Assembly (NCBI GenBank): GCA_900545885.1
Contig: URAF01000001.1
Location: 1 to 64,000 of the forward strand
DNA from: an uncultured Eubacteriales bacterium
GTDB lineage: Bacteria > Bacillota > Clostridia > Christensenellales > CAG-917
Length of the DNA: 64,000 bases
Reading direction: 5' to 3'
Of the stretch, positions 23,962-31,782 are shown one piece after another. The position numbers were made by a program, and so were the translations under genes. The notes beneath the pieces are model-generated. The model made no database searches. It was not told where the DNA came from and worked only from the letters and a program-made list of their open reading frames with translations. The first letter of the stretch is position 1; every line of letters begins with the position of its first letter.

Positions 23962-25170
23962 ATGAAATACGTTTTCAAAAATTACAAAACCACTTTGGCG
24001 GCTTGTTTTACGGGATATATTTGTCAGGCCATCGTCAACAACTTCGCACCGCTTTTGTTCCTGACTTTTCAGACGCAGCTCGGAGTTCCGCTTGCGCAGG
24101 TGACATTGCTTATTGTCATAAACTTCGCAGTGCAACTTGCGGTCGACCTGCTTGCCGCAAAATTCGTTGAGAAAATCGGATACCGCACGTGTGCCGTTGC
24201 GGCTCATTTGTTCATAGGCACGGGACTTGTGTTGCTCGGAGTTTTGCCTATTGCCGTAGGCAACGCATTTTACGGTCTTCTTGCTGCAGTGCTCGTATAT
24301 TCGGTGGGTGGCGGCATAACGGAAGTTTTGCTCAGTCCGCTCGTCGAAAATTGTCCGACCAAAAACAAGTCCGCGGCAATGAGCCTTCTGCATTCCTTTT
24401 ACTGCTGGGGCAGTGTTGCCGTCATCGGATTTTCGACGTTGTTTTTCCGTCTTCTCGGAATAGATTTCTGGAACAAACTTGCCATTATATGGTCTGTGGT
24501 TCCCTTCCTCAACGCGATTTTCTTCCTGTTTGTTCCGATAGTCCCGCCGCTCGGAGACGGCGAACCGCACGGATTTGCCTCGTTGTTCCGTTCCAAGTTC
24601 TTCTGGGTGCTGGTTCTTATGATGTTTTTCGGCGGAGCAAGCGAAATCGCCGTAGCACAATGGGCGTCGGCTTTTGTAGAGAGCGGTTTGGGGGTTTCCA
24701 AGTCCTTGGGCGACCTGCTGGGACCTTGTATGTTCGCCGTTATGATGGGCGTTGTCAGAACCGTTTACGCCAAAGCGGGACAAAAGCTGAACCTTACAAA
24801 ACTGATAATCGTTTGCGCCGTGGTTTGCACGGTCAGTTATATTCTCATTACGCTGTCGCCGTGGGCAGAACTTTCGTTGTTCGGTTGCGCATTGTGCGGT
24901 CTGTCCGTCGCAATGATGTGGCCGGGTACTTTCAGTATTGCGGCAAAAACCTTACCGCGCGGCGGTACGGCAATGTTCGCATTGCTTGCGCTTGCAGGTG
25001 ACCTCGGTTGTTCGGCGGGTCCCACGATTGTAGGTGCCGTGTCTTCCGCATTCGGCGACGATTTGCAAAAGGGCATACTTGTTGCGGTTTTGTTCCCCGC
25101 CTTGCTTATTGCGGTGTCCGTGTTCTTTTTCTTCATGGAAAAAAATCCCGCGAAAACGCTTCGTTTTTGA
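23962..25170 (+). CDS. MFS transporter
   Basis: The 402-residue protein has about 12 hydrophobic segments and the layout of the major facilitator superfamily, including a central cytoplasmic loop near residue 200. Motifs such as EVLLSPLVENCPTKNKSAAM and SLLHSFYCWGSVAVIGF resemble sugar-permease-like MFS proteins of Firmicutes. The substrate cannot be told. The ATG at 23962 after GGGAGAGAG is preferred; the frame is open far upstream on the plus strand, where it crosses the divergent acetyltransferase. A bidirectional terminator follows. Confidence 0.88.
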   Translation: MKYVFKNYKTTLAACFTGYICQAIVNNFAPLLFLTFQTQLGVPLAQVTLLIVINFAVQLAVDLLAAKFVEKIGYRTCAVAAHLFIGTGLVLLGVLPIAVGNAFYGLLAAVLVYSVGGGITEVLLSPLVENCPTKNKSAAMSLLHSFYCWGSVAVIGFSTLFFRLLGIDFWNKLAIIWSVVPFLNAIFFLFVPIVPPLGDGEPHGFASLFRSKFFWVLVLMMFFGGASEIAVAQWASAFVESGLGVSKSLGDLLGPCMFAVMMGVVRTVYAKAGQKLNLTKLIIVCAVVCTVSYILITLSPWAELSLFGCALCGLSVAMMWPGTFSIAAKTLPRGGTAMFALLALAGDLGCSAGPTIVGAVSSAFGDDLQKGILVAVLFPALLIAVSVFFFFMEKNPAKTLRF

Positions 25171-25305
25171 CTGCGTCAACCGCCGCAGAAGTAAATTGTG
25201 ACACAGAATTTTCCGATACAGCCGCAGACAATGCCACCGAACAGAGCAGCGCGGAAGACAAGGAAAAATAAATTTGAGTTGTCGTTCGACAAAATTTCAA
25301 TAAAG

Positions 25306-25332
25306 AAAAAGACCACGATCGTGGTCTTTTTT
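25306..25332. terminator. Bidirectional terminator after the MFS gene
   Basis: An 11-bp perfect palindromic stem (25306-25316 with 25321-25331) around GATC is flanked by A and T runs, serving the MFS gene and the converging membrane-protein gene. Confidence 0.92.
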
Positions 25333-25358
25333 CAATCGTTTGCCGGAGTAGTCGGATT

Positions 25359-25964
25359 TCAGATTGTTGCGTCTTCGTCTTGTACTTCCGTGTTTTCTTC
25401 GGTATGTTCCTCAACGGCTTTGTTTGCCGCCAAGGCTTTCATTCGTGCGTATCTGGTTATTGTCGCTTTGTTGACGTAAGCAATTACACAAAGCACGGAA
25501 ATGACAAAGGCAATAAAAATAAAGAAGAAAGCCGCACTCGGATTCATCCACGACATTCCGCCGAAAACCGCAAAAAGCACGCCGATGGGAAGAATGGTTC
25601 CCGCAAGCAATGCGGTGGCATATCTTGTTGCAAAGAATGAGAGTATAAGCAGAGTAAGAACAAGTGCCATATTGATTGCAAGTATAACTGCATTTGCTAT
25701 AACATTATAAAGTACAAGATTTATTGTTGTTTTGTCCAAATCAGTGTATTGGAAAGAAGTCCGGAGCGATTTAAAATAATCCGCCAAATTTTTAAAAATC
25801 ATGAAAGTGCATGTGCTGCCAGATATATTTTGTGTTCCGGTTGCAGCAATCATATCTGTGCTTTCGCCAAACAATGGTGTGAAAAAGAAAAGCAACATCA
25901 ATATTAAAAGTACTAATGCTATGATTTTTGTATTGTTTTCTAAAAGTATGCTTAATTGTTTCAT
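25359..25964 (-). CDS. Hypothetical membrane protein
   Basis: The 201-residue protein has about four hydrophobic segments (near residues 15-33, 87-110, 115-135 and 141-163), an extracytoplasmic loop between the first two, and a hydrophilic acidic C-terminal tail (VEEHTEENTEVQDED). I do not recognise the family. AGGAGA precedes the ATG. It lies 28 bases after the zinc-ribbon membrane protein and probably shares its transcript. Base composition falls from the local level to AT-rich through the gene. Confidence 0.65.
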   Translation of the reverse strand: MKQLSILLENNTKIIALVLLILMLLFFFTPLFGESTDMIAATGTQNISGSTCTFMIFKNLADYFKSLRTSFQYTDLDKTTINLVLYNVIANAVILAINMALVLTLLILSFFATRYATALLAGTILPIGVLFAVFGGMSWMNPSAAFFFIFIAFVISVLCVIAYVNKATITRYARMKALAANKAVEEHTEENTEVQDEDATI

Positions 25965-25992
25965 TTTTTCTCCTCATGAAGGTAGTTTTGTT

Positions 25993-26826
25993 TTAACGAT
26001 GCATACGATAGCATAATACGACAAGAGAAATAATTTCGATAATTCCTATTAATATCGTTGTAATTATAAGGAAAATATCAAGGCCAGCAGACGATACGAA
26101 ATATCGTGTATCATCGAAATTGTGGGAATCTCTGATGTAGAGTTTATTGCGATCGGCTATTTCAAGAGAACTAATTCCGCATGCGGATGCAGAATCGTCT
26201 ATAAAAATCATATTGTCGCACCTTACACTATAAAAACCGTATGCAAGAATAACATTATCGGAACTTAAAACGAATGTGTTGTCGGGACGAAATACAAATG
26301 TCATTTTTTCGACAATGGTTGGTACTCCGTTTACATCCGGTAAATGCATTGAACCGTGAAGATGCATTGAATATTCAATCCCATATGCTATTGGTGTGGT
26401 GCAATAACATGAGGAAGAAATTATTGCGACAACAAGCAATATCGCAAAAATTATTGTAACAACGCAAATCGCCTTATGTGTTTGGTTTTTTCTGGCAGAA
26501 AAGGCAGCATTCGTGTATGAAATGTTTGATGCTTTTGCAGACTTTGCGGGCTTAATATATTCCGTTTCCGAAACAAAATCGTATCCGCAGTTTATACACA
26601 TTATATTTTTTGCAAACTGTTCCTTATTGCAAACAGGACATATTTTTCTAGATTTTTCTTCCCGAAACACGTCTTGCGTTTGCTCGTATTCTTCAAGATG
26701 TTTTTCTTTGATTTGCTTAGTTGTGCCGGTTTTTTTATTATATTTGAAATAAATATTGCAATTGTTGCAGTACAAAGCGCCGTTTTCTTGCTGTTTGAGT
26801 TCGGTGCCGCATTTAGGACAAAACAT
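25993..26826 (-). CDS. Zinc-ribbon membrane protein
   Basis: The 277-residue protein has two treble-clef-like zinc ribbons: CPKCG...CNNC in the first 25 residues and CPVC...CINCGYD near residues 58-80. A membrane segment (KAICVVTIIFAILLVVAII) follows near residue 120, then an extracytoplasmic beta-rich domain of about 100 residues, and a last membrane segment near the C-terminus. Proteins with this layout are widespread in Firmicutes but undescribed. AGGAGG precedes the ATG and there is a clear promoter. The gene is markedly AT-rich, with many A/T-ending codons, unlike the core genes nearby, which suggests transfer. Confidence 0.7.
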   Translation of the reverse strand: MFCPKCGTELKQQENGALYCNNCNIYFKYNKKTGTTKQIKEKHLEEYEQTQDVFREEKSRKICPVCNKEQFAKNIMCINCGYDFVSETEYIKPAKSAKASNISYTNAAFSARKNQTHKAICVVTIIFAILLVVAIISSSCYCTTPIAYGIEYSMHLHGSMHLPDVNGVPTIVEKMTFVFRPDNTFVLSSDNVILAYGFYSVRCDNMIFIDDSASACGISSLEIADRNKLYIRDSHNFDDTRYFVSSAGLDIFLIITTILIGIIEIISLVVLCYRMHR

Positions 26827-26853
26827 TGATATATCCTCCTTTTTCTCATCAAA

Positions 26854-26882
26854 ATAATATCATTGAAATATAGAAATGTAAA
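26854..26882 (-). promoter_or_regulatory. Promoter of the zinc-ribbon gene pair
   Basis: On the minus strand TTTACA (26882-26877) and TATTAT (26859-26854) are 17 bases apart, followed by an AAGGAGG ribosome-binding site. Confidence 0.7.
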
Positions 26883-27014
26883 GTTACTGAACACATGTTT
26901 ATAAAGAATAGACTATGTAATCGTTTTCTTTTTTGCAAAAAAAACACATAAAAAGTTGAAATACCAAGGACTTGTTTTAAGCAGTGATGCCAATGAAAAA
27001 TATGTTAGAAACAA

Positions 27015-27040
27015 AACCCGCCCCCAGAGCGGAGCGGGTT
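27015..27040 (-). terminator. Intrinsic terminator after the four-segment membrane protein
   Basis: A 7-bp AACCCGC/GCGGGTT stem (27015-27021 with 27034-27040) is followed on the minus strand by TTTTGTTT. Confidence 0.8.
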
Positions 27041-27050
27041 ATATTTAGGT

Positions 27051-27509
27051 TTAATCGGAATAGGATTGCGTTGGTTGTATGTCTTTGGATTTTTTGCGTT
27101 TGACAATAAGAAATATTCCGTAAATAGCCAAAAATATTGCAGGGATTATAGCTATAATCATACTTATTTCTTGCAGATATATTGCAATGGCTATAAAGGC
27201 AAAAGTTAATAAACCGCCGATAACCGTGACAACAATACCGTATATCGAAAACTTCAGTACGTTTTGATTGGTAAAACGGAATACATAATAGACTGTCAAA
27301 ACCAATATAAGAACAACACCGATAATTATAAAAGGAATGCTGAAATATATGATTTCTTGATGTGCAGATAATACGTCCGACGGATTATGAAAATCTAATG
27401 AGGGGCAAGGTTCAGTTGCGCAAAGCAGTGACCCGTAAATCACAGCAAATAATGCGTAAAGGAATGTGACAATCTGCAATCCCAATGCGAGCCATTTCTT
27501 TGCGTTCAT
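27051..27509 (-). CDS. Hypothetical membrane protein with four hydrophobic segments
   Basis: The 152-residue protein has hydrophobic segments near residues 5-26, 52-72, 84-108 and 112-135, and a short basic C-terminus (KRKKSKDIQ). I do not recognise it. It has its own promoter with a perfect TTGACA and its own terminator, so it is expressed alone. The codon use is AT-rich like the rest of the 25.7-28.7 kb island. Confidence 0.65.
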   Translation of the reverse strand: MNAKKWLALGLQIVTFLYALFAVIYGSLLCATEPCPSLDFHNPSDVLSAHQEIIYFSIPFIIIGVVLILVLTVYYVFRFTNQNVLKFSIYGIVVTVIGGLLTFAFIAIAIYLQEISMIIAIIPAIFLAIYGIFLIVKRKKSKDIQPTQSYSD

Positions 27510-27540
27510 ACAAACGTCCTCACAATATAATCTTTAGGTT

Positions 27541-27569
27541 ATCATAATATATGTATTGCAAAATGTCAA
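27541..27569 (-). promoter_or_regulatory. Promoter of the four-segment membrane protein
   Basis: On the minus strand TTGACA (27569-27564) and TATGAT (27546-27541) are 17 bases apart. Confidence 0.75.
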
Positions 27570-27672
27570 TATTGTTGAAAGCAAATAACTCATTTATTAA
27601 TTATAATTTGTTTAATGAATTTACAATGCAAATTCAAGCAGGGAACATATGTTTTTATACTGATGACATAGA

Positions 27673-27698
27673 AAAACCGCACCGAATAGTGCGGTTTT
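27673..27698 (-). terminator. Intrinsic terminator after the alpha/beta hydrolase gene
   Basis: A 10-bp stem (27673-27682 with 27689-27698) is followed on the minus strand by a T run. The stem is identical to that of the tRNA-operon terminator at 28856-28881; only the loop differs. Confidence 0.9.
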
Positions 27699-27727
27699 AA
27701 TGATTGCAAAAATGAGGCAATTATTTG

Positions 27728-28693
27728 TCAACAGAATAATTCGTTGAATTTATCGTTCCATTTGTCTGATTCTTCCCATTGCGGAGAGTGGGCGGAGCTT
27801 TCAAACCATACGATTTTTTTGTCGGGTGCTTCCAACTGTTCAAACCATTTTTCGGCCAAAGTATAAACGCAATTCATGTCGTGATGTCCAAGTAACAGAT
27901 ATACGGGAACGTCCAGTTTTTTTGCGGTGTTCATAAAATCGGGGTTGGTTTTTGCAAGAGTGGTATTTGGACTGTAACTTAGACCTTTAACATACTTTAT
28001 CATACCGCAAAAACTGTATTCTTTCAGCATTATCGGGACTTCATGGAATAGCAGTTCTTGCCAATAAGGTTTGCGATTGGAATATGTTGCACCGCCTAAT
28101 TTATGCAATACGGCGCGCTGTTTCATCAGACTTTTTTGGTGTTCGTTTTTGTATTTTCCGTTATCCAAAGGAGCGCCGATACGTTTGAGAATTGCAACAG
28201 ATTTATTGTCGCCGACTTTTTCCGCTTCCTGCAATGTCCACGCGTAAGACAACTTTTCGTTTTCGATATAGTCTACACATTGTCCGACACCGACATATGC
28301 GAGTACGTCGTTGGGATATTGTTGAACATACCATACGCCGAGAACAGAACCGAACGAATGCCCCACGATTATTATTTTTTGTTTATTGAATTTTTGTTTC
28401 AGATAATCTACGACATTGTGAACGTCGTTCACGTATATTTCTTTTGTCAAATCGAGTGTTTTTGCTTCTTTTTTGTTATAAGCATAACCTGAACCGCGTT
28501 GGTCTAATGCAACCAACGTAAAATTTGTCGCAAGCGGGGACTGGTATTTCATGACTTGCGCACGGTCTGGACTTCCGCAACCCCCATGCAGAAACAAAAC
28601 AACTGGGTTATCGGTATTGCATGTACGAATACGCAAATAATATTTTGTAGAATTGATACTGACGATTTCGCTTTTATCCAATGCGTATAACAT
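27728..28693 (-). CDS. Alpha/beta hydrolase, proline-iminopeptidase-like
   Basis: The 321-residue protein has the oxyanion motif FLHGGCGSP, DQRGSGYAY, and the nucleophile elbow VGHSFGS (G-x-S-x-G), with a cap domain in the middle and a C-terminal Asp/His region (LLGHHDMNCVY, ESSAHSPQWE) that can complete the triad. This combination is typical of peptidase family S33 and related hydrolases; the substrate is unknown. It has a 17-bp-spaced promoter and an AGGA ribosome-binding site. Codon use is AT-rich like its neighbours. Confidence 0.85.
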   Translation of the reverse strand: MLYALDKSEIVSINSTKYYLRIRTCNTDNPVVLFLHGGCGSPDRAQVMKYQSPLATNFTLVALDQRGSGYAYNKKEAKTLDLTKEIYVNDVHNVVDYLKQKFNKQKIIIVGHSFGSVLGVWYVQQYPNDVLAYVGVGQCVDYIENEKLSYAWTLQEAEKVGDNKSVAILKRIGAPLDNGKYKNEHQKSLMKQRAVLHKLGGATYSNRKPYWQELLFHEVPIMLKEYSFCGMIKYVKGLSYSPNTTLAKTNPDFMNTAKKLDVPVYLLLGHHDMNCVYTLAEKWFEQLEAPDKKIVWFESSAHSPQWEESDKWNDKFNELFC

Positions 28694-28722
28694 TTTTGTT
28701 TCCTATATGTTGATTTGCAAAC

Positions 28723-28751
28723 AATATATCATAAATTGGTAATTAATGCAA
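28723..28751 (-). promoter_or_regulatory. Promoter of the alpha/beta hydrolase gene
   Basis: On the minus strand TTGCAT (28751-28746) and TATATT (28728-28723) are 17 bases apart. Confidence 0.7.
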
Positions 28752-28855
28752 CTTTGAGGTTACAAGAAAGTCTCGGTAAACTATAAATGTTATAGGGTAG
28801 TTTGTTGTCCGAAAATAAGGCAACAGGTGAGAAGACACCACGCCGACGAAAAAGA

Positions 28856-28881
28856 AAAACCGCACTTGATAGTGCGGTTTT
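28856..28881 (-). terminator. Intrinsic terminator of the tRNA operon
   Basis: A 10-bp stem (28856-28865 with 28872-28881) is followed on the minus strand by TTTTTCTTTTTC, just after the tRNA-Tyr 3' end. Confidence 0.92.
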
Positions 28882-28883
28882 CT

Positions 28884-28968
<85 letters not shown>

Positions 28969-28972
28969 GTCT

Positions 28973-29048
28973 TGGAGCTGGTGACCGGAATCGAACCAGC
29001 AACCTGCTGATTACAAATCAGCTGCTCTGCCTATTGAGCTACACCAGC
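28973..29048 (-). tRNA. tRNA-Thr (TGT anticodon)
   Basis: Minus-strand cloverleaf with acceptor GCTGGTG/CACCAGC, anticodon loop TTTGTAA (TGT), T-loop TTCGATT and an encoded CCA. It is 4 bases from tRNA-Tyr. Confidence 0.95.
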
Positions 29049-29116
29049 AGATTTCGATTCGGGCACGCTTGCCTCGTTTTCGGCTTTTTTGCCCTCAATG
29101 TGCTTGCCCTTACGGG

Positions 29117-29192
29117 TGGTGCCTCGGGGCGGACTTGAACCACCGACACAGGGATTTTCAGTCCCTTGCTCTACCAACTGAGCTACCGAGGC
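29117..29192 (-). tRNA. tRNA-Phe (GAA anticodon)
   Basis: Minus-strand cloverleaf with acceptor GCCTCGG/CCGAGGC, anticodon loop CTGAAAA (GAA), T-loop TTCAAGT and an encoded CCA. Confidence 0.95.
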
Positions 29193-29242
29193 ATTCGGTC
29201 TAGGGAAGTGGCAGTGACTTTGTCACTGCCACTCGACCTTTT

Positions 29243-29319
29243 TGGCGATCCGGAAGGGGCTCGAACCCTCGACCTCCAGCGTGACAGGCTGGCGTACTAA
29301 CCAACTGTACTACCGGACC
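29243..29319 (-). tRNA. tRNA-Asp (GTC anticodon)
   Basis: Minus-strand cloverleaf with acceptor GGTCCGG/CCGGATC (one G-T pair), anticodon loop CTGTCAC (GTC), discriminator G and an encoded CCA. Confidence 0.95.
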
Positions 29320-29329
29320 GTATTAAGTT

Positions 29330-29406
29330 TGGTGGGCCTTCACGGACTCGAACCGCGGACCAATCGGTTATGAGCCGACCGCTCTAACCAACTGAGCTAA
29401 AGGCCC
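29330..29406 (-). tRNA. tRNA with CAT anticodon, probably Ile2 (lysidine type)
   Basis: Minus-strand cloverleaf with acceptor GGGCCTT/AAGGCCC, anticodon loop CTCATAA (CAT) and an encoded CCA. The body (CCTTTAGCTCAGTTGGTTAG at the 5' side, CGGCTCATAACCG in the anticodon arm, C4-G69 and C5-G68 pairs) resembles the lysidine-modified Ile2 tRNA more than elongator tRNA-Met. Sequence alone cannot settle this. Confidence 0.85.
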
Positions 29407-29443
29407 TTATCGGGGAAGTGTCCCGCATCCGAATCGTGGTGGG

Positions 29444-29520
29444 TGGTCGGGGTGAGAAGATTCGAACTTCCGACCCCATGGTCCCAAACCATGTGCGCTA
29501 CCAAGCTGCGCCACACCCCG
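29444..29520 (-). tRNA. tRNA-Pro (TGG anticodon)
   Basis: Minus-strand cloverleaf with acceptor CGGGGTG/CACCCCG, anticodon loop TTTGGGA (TGG), D-arm GGCGCAGCTTGGTAGCGC and an encoded CCA. It is the first gene of the operon. Confidence 0.95.
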
Positions 29521-29549
29521 AAGTTCGGGAATCGATTCGCGACTATGAC

Positions 29550-29578
29550 AATATACAATATGGCGGCAAAGTTGTCAA
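29550..29578 (-). promoter_or_regulatory. Promoter of the six-tRNA operon
   Basis: On the minus strand a perfect TTGACA (29578-29573) and TATATT (29555-29550) are 17 bases apart, 29 bases before tRNA-Pro. Confidence 0.9.
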
Positions 29579-29698
29579 CTTTTTTGGCGGTATTTTTTAG
29601 ATAAATTATAGACAAATTGTGCGCCCGACGGAAAAGAAAGCGCAAAACCTCTCAAAATCCTTTTCCTTGCAAACGTTAGTATAGCATACGGAGGCGTT

Positions 29699-30007
29699 AT
29701 GAATTTCGAATGCAGACAGACAGGGTCGGTAATGACCGTGGAATTTTTGGGCGATATTGACGAATACGCTTGCAGAACCATGCGCGAAGAAATTGACGGA
29801 CGAATCGAGAAAACCTCTCCGAAGGAGGTTGTTTTCGACATGGAAAAAGTTGCGTTTGTCGACAGCACGGGGCTGGGGCTTATTCTGGGTCGCTATAAGA
29901 AGTTGCGCGCAAAAGGCGGCGTTCTGCGTTTGAAGAACGTGCCGCCGCAGGTTGACAAAGTGTTCCGCACGAGCGGAGTTTATTCGGTTGTGGAGAAAAT
30001 CAGATGA
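29699..30007 (+). CDS. spoIIAA: Anti-sigma F factor antagonist SpoIIAA
   Basis: The 102-residue STAS-domain protein carries the phosphorylatable serine in FVDSTGLGL (Ser56). When dephosphorylated it binds SpoIIAB and frees sigma-F in the forespore. GGAGG precedes the ATG. The stop overlaps the spoIIAB start. In Bacillus this operon uses sigma-H; I could not find a clear sigma-H box upstream. Confidence 0.95.
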   Translation: MNFECRQTGSVMTVEFLGDIDEYACRTMREEIDGRIEKTSPKEVVFDMEKVAFVDSTGLGLILGRYKKLRAKGGVLRLKNVPPQVDKVFRTSGVYSVVEKIR

Positions 30008-30450
30008 ACAAGAAGAATTTTATGAAAATGCAGATACCCGCATGCGGGAAGAACGAGAGTTTTGCACGCAACGTAGTTGCGGGCTTCACAGTCGAATGTT
30101 CGCCGACGCTCAGTGAAATCAACGATATCAAAACTGCAGTCAGCGAAGCCGTGACAAACGCGGTCGTTCACGCATACGACGAAGAAAGCCGCGACAACAT
30201 GATAGAAATCTGCGCGGACATCGACGACGAAAGCGTGCTTACGGTGACGGTTCGCGATTTCGGGCGCGGAATAGAAAACGTAGAACAGGCGAAGGAACCT
30301 TTTTTCACCACAAAACCCGACGAAGAGCGCAGCGGAATGGGCTTTACGATAATCGAAACGTTCATGGACGATATGCAGGTCGAGTCAAAGACAGGCGAAG
30401 GCACGACGGTAACAATGCGAAAGAGGCTCGGACAGAATGTTGAATCATGA
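30004..30450 (+). CDS. spoIIAB: Anti-sigma F factor and kinase SpoIIAB
   Basis: The 148-residue GHKL kinase binds sigma-F and phosphorylates SpoIIAA. The N box (AVSEAVTNAVVHAYD), the G1 box (VRDFGRGI), EPFFTTKP and the G2 box (RSGMGFTI) are present. It overlaps spoIIAA by 4 bp and sigF by 14 bp, consistent with the fixed stoichiometry needed for the partner-switching module. Confidence 0.96.
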   Translation: MNKKNFMKMQIPACGKNESFARNVVAGFTVECSPTLSEINDIKTAVSEAVTNAVVHAYDEESRDNMIEICADIDDESVLTVTVRDFGRGIENVEQAKEPFFTTKPDEERSGMGFTIIETFMDDMQVESKTGEGTTVTMRKRLGQNVES

Positions 30451-31150
30451 CGAAACTCTCGAACTGATAAAACGCGCGCAGGAAGGCGACGAGAGTGCGA
30501 AAGAAACGTTGATAGCGGAAAATTTGCCGCTTATCAAATCCATTGTAAAACGTTTCAAGGGACGGTTGGAATACGACGACCTGATGCAACTCGGCGCAAT
30601 GGGCTTTCTCAAAGCGGCGGCGAACTTCGATTTAAGTTACGGAGTTCGTTTTTCGACGTACGCCGTTCCCATGATTACGGGAGAAATAAAGCGGTTTCTT
30701 CGCGACGACGGCGCGGTCAAAGTGTCGCGGTGGGCTAAAAGCCTGGCGCAGAAGATTGCGGCGTACACCGACGAACTGCGCAAGGAAAATAAAGACGAAC
30801 CTACCGTCGACGAACTTGCGAAAAAATTCGGTTGTGAAGCCGAAGACATCGTGTTTGCAATGGATACGGGGCGTTTTGTCGTATCCTTGAACGAAACAGG
30901 CGGCGACGAGGACGGAACACCGCTCGGTGAAAGAATAGTCGGTGCGGAAGCACCCGAAGAGGATATAGACGGGCTTATGCTGCGCGACAGCATAACCAAT
31001 TTGCCAGACCGCGAGAAAAAAATAATCATTCTCAGGTATTTCAGAGACAAGACGCAAAGCGAAGTCGCGGCGGAACTCGGTGTATCGCAGGTGCAAGTCA
31101 GCCGTTTGGAAAATAAAATTCTCGCAAAAATCCGCGAAAAAATAGAATAA
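30437..31150 (+). CDS. sigF: Forespore sigma factor F
   Basis: The 237-residue sigma-70 factor has region 2 (EYDDLMQLGAMGFLKAAANFD, VRFSTYAVPMITGEIKRFLRD), region 3 and region 4 with the helix-turn-helix QSEVAAELGVSQVQVSRLE. The N-terminal region 1.2 is short, as in the SigB/F/G group. Gene order after spoIIAA and spoIIAB makes it sigma-F rather than sigma-G. The frame continues open after the TAA into a possible small ORF. Confidence 0.96.
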   Translation: MLNHDETLELIKRAQEGDESAKETLIAENLPLIKSIVKRFKGRLEYDDLMQLGAMGFLKAAANFDLSYGVRFSTYAVPMITGEIKRFLRDDGAVKVSRWAKSLAQKIAAYTDELRKENKDEPTVDELAKKFGCEAEDIVFAMDTGRFVVSLNETGGDEDGTPLGERIVGAEAPEEDIDGLMLRDSITNLPDREKKIIILRYFRDKTQSEVAAELGVSQVQVSRLENKILAKIREKIE

Positions 31151-31183
31151 CGGCGGCAATGCGGTAATATTTACGTTTATTTT

Positions 31184-31213
31184 GTCCACACTTTAACCGT
31201 GGACGTTTTTTTT
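31184..31213 (+). terminator. Hairpin with T run between sigF and spoVAC
   Basis: A 6-bp GTCCAC/GTGGAC stem (31184-31189 with 31199-31204) with a 9-base loop is followed by a run of eight T. It is a plausible weak terminator that would separate sigF from the SpoVA genes. The 3' arm starts with a GTG that opens a 41-codon frame. Confidence 0.6.
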
Positions 31214-31324
31214 ACGGAAAATCCCGAATGCAACGAAATTTACTACGAGTGCGACGCACCCGAAGAACCCGTGCGTCCTTCAAAAGGAACTTCCGTGTCA
31301 AAGAAAACGGACTCGGAGAACTGA
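31199..31324 (+). CDS. Possible 41-residue small protein between sigF and spoVAC
   Basis: From a GTG inside the hairpin the frame reads MDVFFTENPECNEIYYECD, then a Pro/Lys/Ser tail, to a TGA one base before the spoVAC ATG. Its codons (CCC, TGC, AAC, TAC, GAC) match the bias of the neighbouring real genes, and the frame is the same as sigF, open from the sigF stop (from 31151). There is no ATG and no ribosome-binding site at the GTG, so it may be a remnant or a chance frame. I recognise no family. Confidence 0.35.
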   Translation: MDVFFTENPECNEIYYECDAPEEPVRPSKGTSVSKKTDSEN

Positions 31325-31325
31325 A

Positions 31326-31769
31326 ATGCTTTCAAAAGACGATTACAAATCATTCGTAAAAGAGAACGCGCCGAAATCACCGATGTGGCGGTCGCTTGCC
31401 GCGGCGTTTTTCGTGGGCGGCATAATTTGCTGTATAGGCGAAGGCGTAAGCGACGCAATCAAAGCCATTTTTCCCGATATGACGACTGAAGATGTGGGCG
31501 CATGGACGACAGTTATAATGATTTTTCTCGGTTCATTGCTCACGGGGCTCGGCGTATACGACAAACTAGGGCATTTTGCAGGTGGCGGTTCGATAATTCC
31601 GATTACGGGATTTGCGAACTCCGTCGTATCTCCTGCAATGGAATACAATCGTGAAGGCGTATTTTTCGGCGTATGTGCCAAAATGTTCGTCATTGCGGGA
31701 CCGATTATAGTTTTCGGCATAGTGTTCAGCGTTGTCGTCGGAATAATCGGACTTATTGCCGGGCTGTAA
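31326..31769 (+). CDS. spoVAC: Stage V sporulation protein AC
   Basis: The 147-residue membrane protein has the SpoVAC features SLAAAFFVGGIICCIGEGV, FLGSLLTGLGVYDKLGHFAGGGSIIPITGFANS and about four membrane segments. SpoVAC is a mechanosensitive-type channel subunit that moves dipicolinic acid across the inner spore membrane. CGGAG precedes the ATG. spoVAD follows by 13 bases. Confidence 0.96.
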   Translation: MLSKDDYKSFVKENAPKSPMWRSLAAAFFVGGIICCIGEGVSDAIKAIFPDMTTEDVGAWTTVIMIFLGSLLTGLGVYDKLGHFAGGGSIIPITGFANSVVSPAMEYNREGVFFGVCAKMFVIAGPIIVFGIVFSVVVGIIGLIAGL

Positions 31770-31782
31770 CGGGGGAAATGCC

